From contig JAHIPR010000023.1 in NCBI GenBank assembly GCA_018903015.1, positions 1 to 8,640 on the forward strand: 8,640 nucleotides of DNA, given 5' to 3'. This document shows positions 1 to 6,265 of the stretch, piece after piece. The DNA comes from a bacterium (GTDB lineage: Bacteria; Atribacterota; JS1; SB-45; 34-128). The position numbers and the translations under genes are program-made. The notes beneath the pieces are model-generated. The model was not told where the DNA came from. It worked only from the letters and a program-made list of their open reading frames with translations, and made no database searches. Position 1 is the stretch's first letter. Every line of letters starts with the position of its first letter.

Positions 1-162
1 GGCATAGATAACCTGGTGCAGGCTATCCAATCTATAAGTGAAGATTTTGATAAAATATTAATCATCACTCATTTGGAATCATTAAAAGATGCCTTTCCGA
101 CAAGAATCGAAGTAACCAAGCTTCCTGAAATTGGTTCCCGATATGAGATTATAAAAAATTAA
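1..162 (+). CDS. SbcC/Rad50-like ATPase, C-terminal fragment
   Basis: This is an open frame of 53 residues from the window edge to a TAA at 160-162; its start lies upstream. It reads GIDNLVQAIQSISEDF, then KILIITHLESLKDAFPTRI, and ends in IGSRYEIIKN. The hydrophobic strand KILIITH, with the histidine that serves as ABC H-loop, followed by a short helix and a beta strand, is the usual ending of SbcC/Rad50/SMC-type ATPases, which process DNA ends with the SbcD/Mre11 nuclease. Only the tail is visible, so the exact subfamily is open; RecN or another SMC-like protein is possible. It is in the same orientation as the sugar cluster but is separated from it by 266 bases that contain a strong promoter, so it is probably a separate transcription unit. 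I see no convincing terminator after its stop codon. Confidence 0.7.
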   Translation, partial: GIDNLVQAIQSISEDFDKILIITHLESLKDAFPTRIEVTKLPEIGSRYEIIKN

Positions 163-269
163 GCCCAAATATCTCCTCTCTTACTGCACGCGCAAGTTAA
201 ACTGCAACCATTGAAAAATACTATGTTTTTGATTTTTTATTTGACATTTAAAAAAATTTTAAAAATAAG

Positions 270-299
270 TTGACAAAGACGATTAGTAAAATATATAAT
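270..299 (+). promoter_or_regulatory. Main sigma-70-type promoter of the sugar cluster
   Basis: A perfect TTGACA (270-275) and a perfect TATAAT (294-299) are separated by 18 bases in an AT-rich stretch. A second TTGACA at 241-246 has no well-placed -10 box. Transcription would start near 305-307, giving an untranslated leader of about 120 nt before the ATG at 429. This is the best promoter in the window and precedes the first cluster gene, so it probably drives the whole operon. Confidence 0.75.
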
Positions 300-300
300 A

Positions 301-321
301 GTTGTACGGTTGTCCGTATAA
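301..321 (+). promoter_or_regulatory. AraR-like operator at the transcription start
   Basis: Positions 302-321 read TTGTACGGTTGTCCGTATAA, an inverted repeat with arms 302-309 and 314-321 matching at 7 of 8 positions around a 4-base centre. The same stretch holds a tandem direct repeat, GTTGTACG (301-308) and GTTGTCCG (309-316). TTGTCCGTATAA (310-321) resembles the TTGTACGTACAA core of the Bacillus subtilis AraR operator, as I recall it, at 10 of 12 bases. It lies just after the -10 box, where a bound repressor would block initiation. The AraR-type protein at 6266-7351 is the obvious candidate to bind it; that link is inference. Confidence 0.6.
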
Positions 322-326
322 GTATG

Positions 327-334
327 CAACGTTG
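327..334 (+). promoter_or_regulatory. CAACGTTG palindrome, possible second operator
   Basis: CAACGTTG is a perfect 8-base palindrome just downstream of the operator-like repeat. GTTGTGTG at 331-338 is a third, weaker version of the GTTGT half-site seen at 301 and 309. AACGTT centres are typical of LacI-family operators, but the regulator in this window binds DNA through a GntR domain, so this may be an auxiliary half-site or chance. Confidence 0.25.
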
Positions 335-428
335 TGTGCTAAACTACAAAACCAATCTTCAAAGTTCCGGAGAGTTATATAAGCAGTCCTTGATATTAGA
401 GCAAAGATAATTAAAGAGGGTAATAAAA

Positions 429-1517
429 ATGGATGAAATAGAGATTAAGCAAGAAAAAATTATAAAACTATTAGACGAAAAGGGCCTGGATGGAATTATT
501 CTTACGAAAAATAGTAATATTTCCTGGTTAACTGGCGGGATGGAGAATAGGATTGTCTTTGATAGTGAAGAAGGTGCAGTTAAGTTAATTGTTTTAAAAG
601 ATAAAATTTTGGTTTTAACCAACAATATTGAAGCTGAAAGAGTAATAATAGAAGAGGGGTTAGATAAAAAAGATTTTCAACTTATGGTTAACCAGTGGTA
701 CGAAAGAGATTTATTAGATGATTTAATAAACAAATATCGTTTGGGTGGTGATTATTATTTTCCCGAGGTAAATAACTTGCAAAAGGAGATCAAGCAGCTG
801 CGTTTTTCCTTATTGCCTGGTGAGATAGAAAGATATAGGTCGCTGGGACGGGAAACCGCCAAGATGATGACTGAGGTATGCAAAGCAATTAAACCTGGCG
901 ATACAGAAAATGAAGTTAAGGGCCGGCTGGGTCAGAAACTCTGGAGCAAAAATATAAATCCCCATTTAATCCTGGTGGGTTCTGATGAAAGGCTCTTTGC
1001 CTATCGCCACCCTATTGCTAAAGATAAAGAGATTAAGAAATATGTTATGGTAGTAACTTGTGCTGAAAGATATGGATTAATTGTCAATTTAAGCAGGTTT
1101 GTTCATTTTGGAAAGATTGCAGAGGAATTAACAGATAAGTTAAGGGCAGTGGCTAAGGTTGATGCAAGTTTTATAATAAATACCAGACCAGCTAAAAAAG
1201 TAGCTGATATTTTTCTGGAAGGTATAAAAGCTTATGGAGAAGTTGGTTATCCGGGAGAATGGAAGCTTCACCACCAGGGCGGGGCAACAGGTTATGAAGC
1301 GAGAGATTATATTGCTACCTCAAAAATAAATGAAGTGGTTCAACCTAATCAGGCTTTTGCCTGGAATCCATCAATAAAAGGAGCGAAGAGTGAAGATACT
1401 ATTATTGTGAATGAAACCGAAAATGAAATAATTACCGATGATCCTGAATGGCCTAAGGTTGAAGTAGAGTATCATGGAGGAAAGATAAGCAGGCCAGGCA
1501 TTTTAGTTGAGGAATAA
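429..1517 (+). CDS. Creatinase/Xaa-Pro aminopeptidase-fold (M24 family) protein with degenerate metal site
   Basis: This 362-residue protein has the two-domain plan of the M24 family: a creatinase-type N-terminal domain (about 10-125, with GLDGIILTKNSNISWLTGG) and a pita-bread catalytic domain (about 130-345). Landmarks of the second domain are FAYRHPIAKDKEIKKYVM (190-207), HHQGGATGY (281-289) and NPSIKGAKSEDTIIV (313-327). Active aminopeptidases P bind two metals through Asp, Asp, His, Glu, Glu. Here the Asp pair appears as Thr210 and Asn220 and the first Glu as Asn313, while a His (281/282) and Glu322 remain. It therefore looks like a metal-free, creatinase-like member and not a peptidase. 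GAGGG (416-420) lies 8 bases before the ATG. It is the first gene after the regulated promoter, ahead of a sugar transporter, so a role on an imported sugar or sugar conjugate is inferred. The exact reaction is unknown. Confidence 0.8.
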   Translation: MDEIEIKQEKIIKLLDEKGLDGIILTKNSNISWLTGGMENRIVFDSEEGAVKLIVLKDKILVLTNNIEAERVIIEEGLDKKDFQLMVNQWYERDLLDDLINKYRLGGDYYFPEVNNLQKEIKQLRFSLLPGEIERYRSLGRETAKMMTEVCKAIKPGDTENEVKGRLGQKLWSKNINPHLILVGSDERLFAYRHPIAKDKEIKKYVMVVTCAERYGLIVNLSRFVHFGKIAEELTDKLRAVAKVDASFIINTRPAKKVADIFLEGIKAYGEVGYPGEWKLHHQGGATGYEARDYIATSKINEVVQPNQAFAWNPSIKGAKSEDTIIVNETENEIITDDPEWPKVEVEYHGGKISRPGILVEE

Positions 1518-1521
1518 AAGA

Positions 1522-1551
1522 ATAAGTAGGGAGAAACCAGCCCTTACTTAT
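1522..1551 (+). other. Intercistronic stem-loop after the M24 gene
   Basis: ATAAGTAGGG (1522-1531) can pair with CCCTTACTTAT (1541-1551), with one bulged A and a 9-base loop. It starts 5 bases after the stop codon but is followed by TAAAAGGAGG and not by a T-run, so it is unlikely to terminate strongly. It may act as an RNA-stability or partial-attenuation element. Confidence 0.45.
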
Positions 1552-1565
1552 AAAAGGAGGTGAAA

Positions 1566-1615
1566 AAGGAATAACGATTTTTGTTAGCACTTTGTATTAA
1601 AGATGCTTCGCGAGG
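1566..1615 (+). repeat. Leader repeat element, copy 1, upstream of the binding-protein gene
   Basis: This stretch reads AAGGA, a T-run, GTTAG, ACTTTGT (1589-1595), TATTAAAG-like sequence and a final GAGG. It aligns with copy 2 at 4588-4638 upstream of the isomerase gene, sharing AAGGA, ATTTTT, GTTAG, ACTTTGT, TTxAAG and GAGG in the same order. It is also flanked by TTAGCA (1584-1589) and TGCTAA (1619-1624), which form an inverted repeat with a long loop. ACTTTGT lies 72 bases before the ATG of the binding protein. Its function is unknown to me. Confidence 0.4.
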
Positions 1616-1660
1616 TGTTGCTAAAAAATTATTAGGAAAAATTAAAAAGGAGAAAAAATT

Positions 1661-2656
1661 ATGTTAAAGAAAATTAATCTTTTACTTTTGTTGGTATTGA
1701 CTTGTGTTGCTCTTTTGGTATTGCCTTTAATGTCTCAGGCAAGTGAAGGCCCTGTTGTAATTTACTTTTTCCCAGGTGGTGCTCCCGGAGGGACTTTTGC
1801 TACCGTTGTTTATAATGGTGCTTTAGCAGCTGCAGAAATATTAGGTGATCGGGTTGAAGTAAGATATCTATGGTCAGATTGGAGTTCGCAGAAAATGGTT
1901 GATCAATTTCAGCAAGCTGTTGCGGCCAATCCTGATGGCATAGCCATTATGGGACATCCTGGAGATGAAGCATATAGGCCTTTTGTTGAAGAAGCTGAGA
2001 AACAGGGGATTATCGTTACCAGTCAAAATACCACATTACCTGAACTTGAAAAAGCTTATAGCGCAAATGGATTTGGTTATGTAGGCCAGGGACTTTATGA
2101 ATCAGGTTATGCTCTCGGTGAAGCTACGGTTAAAGGTGCAGGATTAAAAACCGGTGATAGAGCACTTGTTTGGGGTCTTTTGTCAGCACCTACCAGAGGA
2201 TTAAGAACAAAAGGGGTAATAGATGCTTTTGAAAAAATAGGTGTAAAAGTAGATTATGTGGAAATTTCAGCTGAAGTAGACAAGGATGCTTCAATGGGTA
2301 TTTCTGTTATAGTAGGTTATTTACAGGCAAATCCTGATTGTAAAGTTGTGGTAACCGATCATGGCAATTTAACTTCTACACAACGTACTTATTTTGAAGC
2401 AGCAGGTTTAGGTCCAGATGATATTTATGGCTCCGGTTTTGATTTATCACCTGCCACCGTAAATAGTATTAAGAGTGGTTATACTGATCTTGTGTTAGAC
2501 CAGCAGCCGTTCTTGCAAGGGTTTCTACCAATTATGCAAATTTATTTAACCAAGATGTATGGCTTCTCCGGATTGCATATTGATACAGGTGGTGGCTTAA
2601 TTAGCAAGGATAATATAGATTTGATAGCCCCCTTAGCTGAAAAAGGAATGAGATAA
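1661..2656 (+). CDS. Sugar ABC transporter substrate-binding protein (ribose/fructose-binding, Peripla_BP_4 type)
   Basis: A 331-residue extracytoplasmic binding protein. Residues 1-27 form a signal peptide: KK, a long Leu-rich core, and a likely cut after SQA (27/28). The LTC at 13-15 is not a proper lipobox because Thr occupies the -1 position, so the protein is probably soluble in a periplasm. The mature part is a type I periplasmic-binding fold: PDGIAIMGHP (91-100), SAPTRGLRTKGVIDAFEKIG (175-194), VVTDHGNLTS (230-239), GSGFDLSPATVNSIKSG (257-273) and DQQPFLQGF (280-288), all typical of RbsB/FrcB-type hexose and pentose binders. AAGGAG lies about 8 bases before the ATG. ATPase and permease genes follow, completing the importer. 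A stem-loop after this gene may let it be expressed above the membrane components. The ligand cannot be read from sequence. Confidence 0.9.
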   Translation: MLKKINLLLLLVLTCVALLVLPLMSQASEGPVVIYFFPGGAPGGTFATVVYNGALAAAEILGDRVEVRYLWSDWSSQKMVDQFQQAVAANPDGIAIMGHPGDEAYRPFVEEAEKQGIIVTSQNTTLPELEKAYSANGFGYVGQGLYESGYALGEATVKGAGLKTGDRALVWGLLSAPTRGLRTKGVIDAFEKIGVKVDYVEISAEVDKDASMGISVIVGYLQANPDCKVVVTDHGNLTSTQRTYFEAAGLGPDDIYGSGFDLSPATVNSIKSGYTDLVLDQQPFLQGFLPIMQIYLTKMYGFSGLHIDTGGGLISKDNIDLIAPLAEKGMR

Positions 2657-2683
2657 ATAATAGTTAGAATACAATTTTATGGT

Positions 2684-2724
2684 ATCCTGCAGGAAAGATT
2701 TTTAAAAAACTTTTCCTGCAGGAT
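2684..2724 (+). other. Strong intercistronic stem-loop after the binding-protein gene
   Basis: ATCCTGCAGGAAAG (2684-2697) pairs with CTTTTCCTGCAGGAT (2710-2724) over about 14 base pairs, with one extra A in the 3' arm and an AT-only loop of 12 bases. Each arm contains the palindrome TCCTGCAGGA. The following TATTTTAG is only weakly T-rich, so a leaky terminator or a 3'-end stabiliser of the upstream message fits best. Such hairpins are common between binding-protein and ATPase/permease genes, where they raise the ratio of binding protein to membrane subunits. Confidence 0.65.
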
Positions 2725-2771
2725 TATTTTAGACCGCGCTGTTAGTTACTGTAAAAAGGAGAGGGTTTTAT

Positions 2772-3554
2772 ATGGACAAATTGGTAGAGATGAAAAATAT
2801 ATATAAGTCCTATGATGGGGTTGTAGCTTTGAAGGGCATAGATTTTGAAATAGGTTTTAATGAAGTTGTAGGGATTTTAGGTGATAATGGTGCAGGTAAG
2901 TCGACTTTGATTAAAATTATTTCCGGAGTGCACTCTTTTGATGAGGGTGAAATGTATATTAAAGGTGTAAAAATTGATCCTAAAAAATATTCTGTAAGAA
3001 AGGCTCATAATCTGGGCGTAGAGACCGTATATCAAGAAAAAGCTCTTGCAGACAAGCAAACTTTATGGAGGAATATTTTCGTTGGCCGGCAAATTACTAA
3101 TAAACTGGGCTTTATTAATATAAAAAAAGAAAAAGAAGAAACAGACAAAATTATGCGTGATTTAATGGGATTTAGAGGAATAGGTGCAAATGCTGATTCA
3201 GCAATTAAAACCTTATCTGGTGGTGAAAGAGAAGGTGTTGCCATATCAAGGGCAATGTACTTTGAAGCAGATTTGGTTATTTTAGATGAGCCGACCATGG
3301 CTTTATCATTGCAAGAAGTAAAGAAGGTCTTGAAGTTTATCCAAAATATTAAGGATAAAGGAAAATCTTGTATTTATATTTCTCATAATATCGCTAATAT
3401 TCACCCGGTTTCTGACCGTTTTGTAGCAATTGACCGAGGTAAAGTAGTGGGTGCTTATAATCGTAAGGACATATCTTTACATGAGCTTAGTGAGGAATTG
3501 ATTAAATATACTGAGTCAAGTACACAGATTAATCAAGGCGAGAGGGTATTATAA
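2772..3554 (+). CDS. Sugar ABC transporter ATP-binding protein, single-domain (FrcA-like)
   Basis: A 260-residue ABC ATPase that powers sugar import from the cytoplasmic face. All nucleotide-binding motifs are present: Walker A GDNGAGKST (37-45), Q-loop VYQEK with Gln88, signature LSGGE (148-152), Walker B LVILDEP (168-174) and H-loop SHN with His205. Most ribose/xylose-type importers use a fused protein of about 500 residues with two ATPase domains (RbsA, XylG). This one has a single domain like the fructose importer FrcA, so it should work as a homodimer. The start is supported by AGGAG at 2757-2761, 10 bases upstream. It is one base from the permease gene, so the two are almost certainly co-translated. 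A short acidic/polar tail follows residue 240. Confidence 0.9.
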   Translation: MDKLVEMKNIYKSYDGVVALKGIDFEIGFNEVVGILGDNGAGKSTLIKIISGVHSFDEGEMYIKGVKIDPKKYSVRKAHNLGVETVYQEKALADKQTLWRNIFVGRQITNKLGFINIKKEKEETDKIMRDLMGFRGIGANADSAIKTLSGGEREGVAISRAMYFEADLVILDEPTMALSLQEVKKVLKFIQNIKDKGKSCIYISHNIANIHPVSDRFVAIDRGKVVGAYNRKDISLHELSEELIKYTESSTQINQGERVL

Positions 3555-3555
3555 T

Positions 3556-4527
3556 ATGGATAATTTAGAAACAAATTCCAAAGTAAAAAAATCTACTAAT
3601 TACAAATCTCAAATTGCATTATTAATTATGACTGTCAGTATTTTTGGATTATTTATGATTACCAGCCCTGAAGTTTTCCTTAAAGGAAGAATATATCAAT
3701 CATTTTTATCTACAGTCCCTATTATGGGATTAATGGCTCTTGGTTTAACTTTTGTACTTGCTATGGGCGAAATAGATCTTTCTTTTCCCTCGGTTATGGC
3801 TTTATCAGGCTTTATTTTTGCAATTACATTTAAGGCTACAAACAGCGTTATATTGGCTTTAATATTCAGCATTTTATCTGGTGTAATAGTTGGATTTATA
3901 AACGGAATATTAGTTACATCAATAGGCATTCCGTCAATTGTAGCTACATTGGGTATGCAATTTCTAATCAGGGGTTTTAGTAATATTATGTCTAATGGTT
4001 TAGCTAAAACAGTAGCATTAGATAAAACCATTTCCTATAAAATATTTGCAGAAAAGTTAGGGTTAATTCCTGTTCAGTCAATTTGGTTTATAGGAATAGC
4101 AATTTTCTTATATTTCTTGCTTTTTAGACATAAGTTTGGCGAACATGTATTATTTATAGGTGATAATCAGGAAGCTGCGAGAATGATGGGCGTTAATGTG
4201 AAGAGAACGAAAATAATGGTTTTTGTATTGATGGGAGTTATAGCTTCATTTGCCGGAATACTGAGTTGTTATCGAATGAGAACCTGGTGGCCAACAATGG
4301 GAGAAGGATATATAATGATGGTAATGGCTTCTACTTTTGTAGGCGGCACTTCTATGTTTGGTGGAGAAGCTAGCATCGAGGGTACTTTCATTGGTTCATT
4401 TATTATTGGTTCTTTAGAAGCAGGTATTGTTGCTGCAGGCCTTTCTGGTTTCTGGACACAATTTGTTTGCGGGGTTTTAATAATAGCTTCAGTAACTATT
4501 CATACCTTAGCAAAGAGAAGAAAATAG
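3556..4527 (+). CDS. Sugar ABC transporter permease (BPD_transp_2 family, FrcC/RbsC-like)
   Basis: A 323-residue inner-membrane protein with roughly nine or ten hydrophobic segments (near 20-36, 50-70, 78-93, 97-122, 125-143, 174-190, 219-237, 253-268, 276-294 and 299-317). Family hallmarks are ALGLTFVLAMGEIDLSFPS (61-79), the cytoplasmic GDNQEAARMMGVNVKRTK (202-219) that contacts the ATPase, and the Gly-rich FVGGTSMFGGEASIEGTFIG (261-280). These match RbsC/XylH/FrcC-type permeases. The gene starts one base after the ATPase stop codon, and its ribosome site (GAGAGGG) lies inside the end of the ATPase gene. It probably forms a homodimeric channel with the ATPase at 2772 and receives sugar from the binding protein at 1661. 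The basic C-terminus (KRRK) fits a cytoplasmic end. Confidence 0.92.
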   Translation: MDNLETNSKVKKSTNYKSQIALLIMTVSIFGLFMITSPEVFLKGRIYQSFLSTVPIMGLMALGLTFVLAMGEIDLSFPSVMALSGFIFAITFKATNSVILALIFSILSGVIVGFINGILVTSIGIPSIVATLGMQFLIRGFSNIMSNGLAKTVALDKTISYKIFAEKLGLIPVQSIWFIGIAIFLYFLLFRHKFGEHVLFIGDNQEAARMMGVNVKRTKIMVFVLMGVIASFAGILSCYRMRTWWPTMGEGYIMMVMASTFVGGTSMFGGEASIEGTFIGSFIIGSLEAGIVAAGLSGFWTQFVCGVLIIASVTIHTLAKRRK

Positions 4528-4587
4528 GGTATAGATATAATGTAATATTATGAAGTAAAAGGGAGTGATATAAAATTTAAACTATTT

Positions 4588-4638
4588 AAGGAGACAATAT
4601 TTTTTCAGTTAGAACTTTGTGTTGAAGGACGTCAGAGG
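4588..4638 (+). repeat. Leader repeat element, copy 2, upstream of the isomerase gene
   Basis: This is the second copy of the element at 1566-1615: AAGGAG, then ATTTTTT, GTTAG (4608-4612), ACTTTGT (4614-4620), GTTGAAGGA and GAGG (4635-4638). ACTTTGT lies 53 bases before the isomerase ATG. Similarity fades on both sides, so it is a compact shared leader and not a duplicated gene end. The rest of the 139-base gap (4528-4666) is AT-rich with only a weak AT hairpin (ATAAT/ATTAT). Confidence 0.4.
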
Positions 4639-4666
4639 ATTATCAATACTTAAAGGGAGGATTTAA

Positions 4667-6148
4667 ATGATTAACATTCCTGAAGTAAAACTTGGGATAG
4701 TTACTGTAAGTCGTGATTGTTTTTCTATTGAACTTAGTAAAAGTAGGAGAGAAGCTGTTATGGGGGTATGCAGCAAAAAGGGAATTTTGATTAAGGAAAT
4801 TAAGACAACTGTTGAAAACGAAAAAGATGTTTTAAATGCCTTAAAAGATTTGAAAGAGTCAGGGGTTAATGCATTAGTAATATATCTGGGTAATTTTGGC
4901 CCTGAAGGCCCGGAAACAATGCTTGCTCAAAAGTTTTCTGGACCTACCATGTTTGTTGCCGCGGCAGAAGAAACTGGAGAGAATTTAGTAAGTGGTCGCG
5001 GAGATGCATACTGCGGCATGCTGAACGCTTCATATAATTTAGGGTTAAGAAAATTAAATCCTTATATCCCTGAATATCCTGTTGGTACTGCCGAAGAAAT
5101 ATCAGAAATGATATTGGACTTTAAAAATATAGCCAGAATATTACTTGGGCTTAAAAAACTCAAGATAATAAGCTTTGGGCCTAGACCTCAGGATTTCCTT
5201 GCGTGTAATGCGCCTATAAAACCCCTGTATGATTTAGGTATAGAAATAATGGAAAATTCAGAGTTAGATCTTTTCGAAGCTTTTAATAATCATGAAAATG
5301 ATTCAAGGATATCAGAAGTAGTTAAAAATATGAAAGAAGAACTGGGAGACGGAAATAGGTATTCAGAAATACTACCCAAACTTGCACAGTATGAGCTCAC
5401 ATTGAAAGATTGGATGGAGCAAAACCTTGGTGCATCTGAATTTGCGATCTTTGCTAATAAGTGTTGGCCTGCTTTCCAAACTCAATTTAGATTTGTGCCT
5501 TGTTATGTGAATTCAAGGTTTGCTATGAGAGGAATACCTATATCTTGCGAAACAGATATATATGGAGCATTGAGTGAATATATCATTACTCTGGCTACCA
5601 ATTTGCCAGCTACACTGTTGGATATAAACAATACAGTACCGAAGGATATGTATGAAGAAAATAGGGAAAAGGTAGAGAATTATAAACTAAACGACCTATT
5701 TATGGGGTTCCATTGTGGAAATACTCCCATTTGTTATATAAAGAATGCTGAAATGAAATACCAGCTAATTATGCATGGATTGCTTGAGCCAAATAAGGAT
5801 CCTGATATTTCCAGAGGCACCCTTGAAGGAACCATAATTCCTGGAGATATTACGCTGTTTAGACTGCAAGGTACAACTGATTATGAATTGAGGAGTTATA
5901 TTGCTCAAGGTGAAGTGCTTGATATAAATCCGAAATCCTTTGGAGGAATTGGGATATTTGCTGTTAAAGAAATGGCCAGGTTCTATCGTCATATACTTAT
6001 TGCAAAAAGATTTCCTCATCATACAGGTGTAGCATTTAAACATGCAGGCAAGATTTTATTTGAAGCTATGCAAATATTAGGTATAAGTGATGTAGCTTTT
6101 AATCAACCTTCAAATCTACTATATAGGAATGAAAATCCGTTTGCCTAA
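4667..6148 (+). CDS. L-fucose/L-arabinose isomerase-superfamily sugar isomerase, substrate unassigned
   Basis: A 493-residue cytoplasmic protein of about the length of AraA (around 500). It starts with LGIVTVSRDCFSIELSKSRR and a Rossmann-like domain holding VIYLGNFGPEGPE (71-83), followed by FGPRPQDFLACNAP (170-183). The catalytic half has CWPAFQTQFRFVPCYVNSRF (266-285), GIPISCETDIYGALS (289-303) with likely metal ligands Glu295 and Asp297, FHCGNTP (348-354) with His349, and RFPHHTGVAF (448-457) with the HHT motif also found in AraA. Members convert aldoses to ketoses using Mn2+. It lacks the EGDWK signature of true arabinose isomerases and is closer to the broader FucI-like group. GGGAGG lies 6 bases before the ATG. 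With a kinase and an AraD/FucA-fold protein downstream, it should catalyse the first catabolic step; the sugar is not determined. Confidence 0.8.
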   Translation: MINIPEVKLGIVTVSRDCFSIELSKSRREAVMGVCSKKGILIKEIKTTVENEKDVLNALKDLKESGVNALVIYLGNFGPEGPETMLAQKFSGPTMFVAAAEETGENLVSGRGDAYCGMLNASYNLGLRKLNPYIPEYPVGTAEEISEMILDFKNIARILLGLKKLKIISFGPRPQDFLACNAPIKPLYDLGIEIMENSELDLFEAFNNHENDSRISEVVKNMKEELGDGNRYSEILPKLAQYELTLKDWMEQNLGASEFAIFANKCWPAFQTQFRFVPCYVNSRFAMRGIPISCETDIYGALSEYIITLATNLPATLLDINNTVPKDMYEENREKVENYKLNDLFMGFHCGNTPICYIKNAEMKYQLIMHGLLEPNKDPDISRGTLEGTIIPGDITLFRLQGTTDYELRSYIAQGEVLDINPKSFGGIGIFAVKEMARFYRHILIAKRFPHHTGVAFKHAGKILFEAMQILGISDVAFNQPSNLLYRNENPFA

Positions 6149-6170
6149 ATTTCAAAACTAAAAATATTAT
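6141..6170 (+). promoter_or_regulatory. Possible weak promoter for the regulator gene
   Basis: TTGCCT (6141-6146) and TATTAT (6165-6170) are separated by 18 bases. They match the consensus -35 box at 4 of 6 and the -10 box at 5 of 6 positions. The site overlaps the end of the isomerase gene and would give a separate low-level transcript of the regulator. The region is AT-rich, so a chance match is quite possible, and no AraR-like operator is visible beside it. Confidence 0.28.
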
Positions 6171-6265
6171 AAGTATGAATAGCAAATATTTGGACTCTTA
6201 AAAGTGATGAAGTTAAAAAAAGAGAATATACAATTTATTTTTTGTTAATTTGGAGAAAAGTAAAA

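Noticed and set aside
163..240. Possible terminator after the SbcC-like gene
   Set aside because: T-runs occur near 225-240, but I found no GC-containing stem before them, only a weak AAAAA/TTTTT pairing.
359..625. Minus-strand open frame overlapping the M24 gene start
   Set aside because: Low-complexity Ser/Ile/Phe-rich translation opposite a clear coding gene, with no family features; it is a shadow of the + strand gene. The same applies to minus-strand frames at 2877-3298, 3696-4031, 5765-6043 and 7178-7378.
1581..1667. TTG-start small open frame of 28 residues with a basic tail, overlapping the binding-protein start
   Set aside because: No well-spaced ribosome site, a weak start codon, and an AT-rich spacer full of AAA codons would give a basic tail by chance. 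The related element at 4588-4638 does not keep this reading frame's protein sequence.
6242..6265. N-terminal extension of the regulator from a TTG codon
   Set aside because: The ATG at 6266 has a good ribosome site 9 bases upstream, and the extension would contain that site. AraR-type proteins start right before the PKY-type winged helix.
6244..6265. ACAA...TTGT inverted repeat before the regulator (about 6230-6247) as an autoregulatory operator
   Set aside because: The half-sites are in the opposite order to the AraR consensus and lie in AT-rich sequence, so a chance match is likely.
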